From Candidatus Rokuibacteriota bacterium (GTDB taxonomy: Bacteria > Methylomirabilota > Methylomirabilia > Rokubacteriales > CSP1-6), in the NCBI GenBank assembly GCA_016201645.1, contig JACQCL010000171.1, forward strand, positions 1-23,254: a DNA stretch of 23,254 nt, given 5' to 3'. The position numbers and the translations under genes were made by a program. This document shows, one piece after another, positions 22,373-23,254 of this stretch; position 1 is the first letter of the stretch; each line of letters begins with the position of its first letter. The notes beneath the pieces were generated by a model, which saw nothing but the letters and a program-made list of their open reading frames with translations, was not told where the DNA came from and ran no database searches.

Positions 22373-23254
22373 ATCAGAAAAGGTCCAAGGCTTTTGCTGG
22401 TGGCAGGGCTGGTCTCGCTGCTCGGGGCCGCCACCACGGGCACCCGTGCGGAGAATCTGAATCGGGCGGGCACCGTAACCGCCGTCGCCGGACCGGTAAT
22501 GGTGTCTCGGCTGTCGGCAAACCCCCAGCCTTTGAAGTTTCGGGACACCCTCTTCTGGCGCGATGTCGTGGAGGCCCGGAAGGACGGCATCGCACGGGCA
22601 CTTCTCCTGGGGAAAACGACGGTCACGGTGCGTGAGTTCACTCGCCTGGAATTGCGTGAGGAGAGGCGGGCCGATGGAGTGGGCTACGTCGCCGAGCTTA
22701 TCTCGGGGAAGGTCCGGGCCTCGGTCGCCCGGATGCTGATGCGGCCGGGCGACCAAGTGGAGGTGCGGACGCGAAACGCGGTGGCCTCGGTACGTGGGAC
22801 CGACTTTATCGTCGAGACGGTGGAGCGACCGAGCCCGGCTGGAGCCTTTGGGCTTTTGGGGGCCCTCGAAGTGTCTCAGGGGCTGGCCGACCGCGGAGCG
22901 CGAACGGGCGAGACAGTGGTCGTCACGCTGTCGGGCACGGTGGAGGTCTCGAACCGGCTCACGGGAGCGGGCCGGGTGGAGCAGGTCGGAGCGTATCAGG
23001 CGGGGCGGGTAAGCGGGATCCAAGATCCGGCCCGTATTCAACTGGGGGCGAATGACCTGAAGGTGCTGTTGGCGGGACTGACCCCTCCGCGGCCGCACGA
23101 GGCCCGGAGCGAAGACAAGACCGAGGCGGCGCGAAATGAGGTCGAGCGGGTGGTGCTGTCGGCATCGGCGCCGAGTGAGCGGGTCTTGGCGCCGGCAGGC
23201 GGTGACGGCCGCTCTGCTGAGCCGCTCCCGGCCGCTCCCGCGACCGCCAGTGCC
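22373..23254 (+). CDS. Exported FecR-domain protein, 3' truncated, start codon uncertain
   Basis: The frame runs to the window end (294 residues from 22373). RKGPRLLL, a hydrophobic stretch and TRA-EN form a good signal peptide, predicting export. The FecR-like domain (about residues 30-150) contains the family pattern: AGTVTAVAGPV, WRDVVEARKDG, TVTVREFTRLELREE, then GKVRASVARML and AVASVRGTDFIVE. A lower-complexity, Ala/Pro-rich tail follows. FecR domains are periplasmic; outside iron signalling they often sit in envelope or surface proteins. No ATG, GTG or TTG lies at the natural start. ATC 22373, preceded by GGAGAG, gives the best N-terminus; TTG 22394 would lose the charged region. Upstream the frame is open to a TGA at 22250. 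Co-occurrence with CHASE2 cyclases is my recollection, not shown here. Confidence 0.75.
   Translation, partial: MRKGPRLLLVAGLVSLLGAATTGTRAENLNRAGTVTAVAGPVMVSRLSANPQPLKFRDTLFWRDVVEARKDGIARALLLGKTTVTVREFTRLELREERRADGVGYVAELISGKVRASVARMLMRPGDQVEVRTRNAVASVRGTDFIVETVERPSPAGAFGLLGALEVSQGLADRGARTGETVVVTLSGTVEVSNRLTGAGRVEQVGAYQAGRVSGIQDPARIQLGANDLKVLLAGLTPPRPHEARSEDKTEAARNEVERVVLSASAPSERVLAPAGGDGRSAEPLPAAPATASA

Noticed and set aside
1..23254. CRISPR arrays, tRNA/rRNA genes, insertion sequences, prophage genes
   Set aside because: I found no regularly spaced repeats, cloverleaf or rRNA signatures, transposase motifs, or integrase or structural phage genes.

Overview
The window is a densely packed, GC-rich bacterial chromosome segment. 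It shows no tRNA, rRNA, insertion sequence, phage gene or CRISPR array. Coding frames have strongly GC-biased third positions, which also creates many long spurious antisense frames. The mix of Fbp-type ABC transporters, a dimethylglycine-dehydrogenase-like flavoprotein, many stand-alone signalling proteins and secreted hydrolases suggests a free-living environmental bacterium. An uncultured soil or sediment lineage such as Rokubacteria/Methylomirabilota (NC10) is my guess from gene style; no marker gene here proves it.

Layout. (1) 1-4843, + strand: the 3' part of a double-domain ABC permease of the 2-aminoethylphosphonate/iron type, a fused FAD oxidoreductase/GcvT-like aminomethyltransferase, and an alpha/beta hydrolase with a cysteine where the serine nucleophile is expected. 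(2) 4989-5762: a trans-aconitate 2-methyltransferase. (3) 5975-7322, - strand: a NUDIX hydrolase translationally coupled to a two-receiver response regulator. (4) 7394-10487, + strand: a tight run of an 81-aa protein, a small membrane-anchored YHS-type Cys protein, a Cof-type HAD phosphatase, a SAM methyltransferase and an exported M28 enzyme that looks like an animal-type glutaminyl cyclase. (5) 10532-18881, + strand: an ABC importer locus (solute-binding protein, fused permease, 65-aa two-TM protein, ATPase) with a complete partner-switching module inside it: two REC-PP2C phosphatases, an RsbW-type kinase, a STAS anti-anti-sigma protein, and a membrane protein ending in a coiled coil. (6) 18878-23254: a metallo-beta-lactamase-fold class II cyclic-nucleotide phosphodiesterase (-), divergent from a CHASE2-adenylate cyclase-PilZ protein (+), then about 560 bp of relatively AT-rich, structured non-coding DNA and the start of an exported FecR-domain protein.

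How the genes may work together. The most interesting parts are the partner-switching cassette inside the transporter locus and the second-messenger node. In that node one protein carries both a cAMP-forming catalytic domain and an intact c-di-GMP-binding PilZ signature, with a predicted cAMP-degrading enzyme next door. Several promoters sit so close to their start codons that leaderless mRNAs are likely. Every functional link between neighbours is inferred from gene order.
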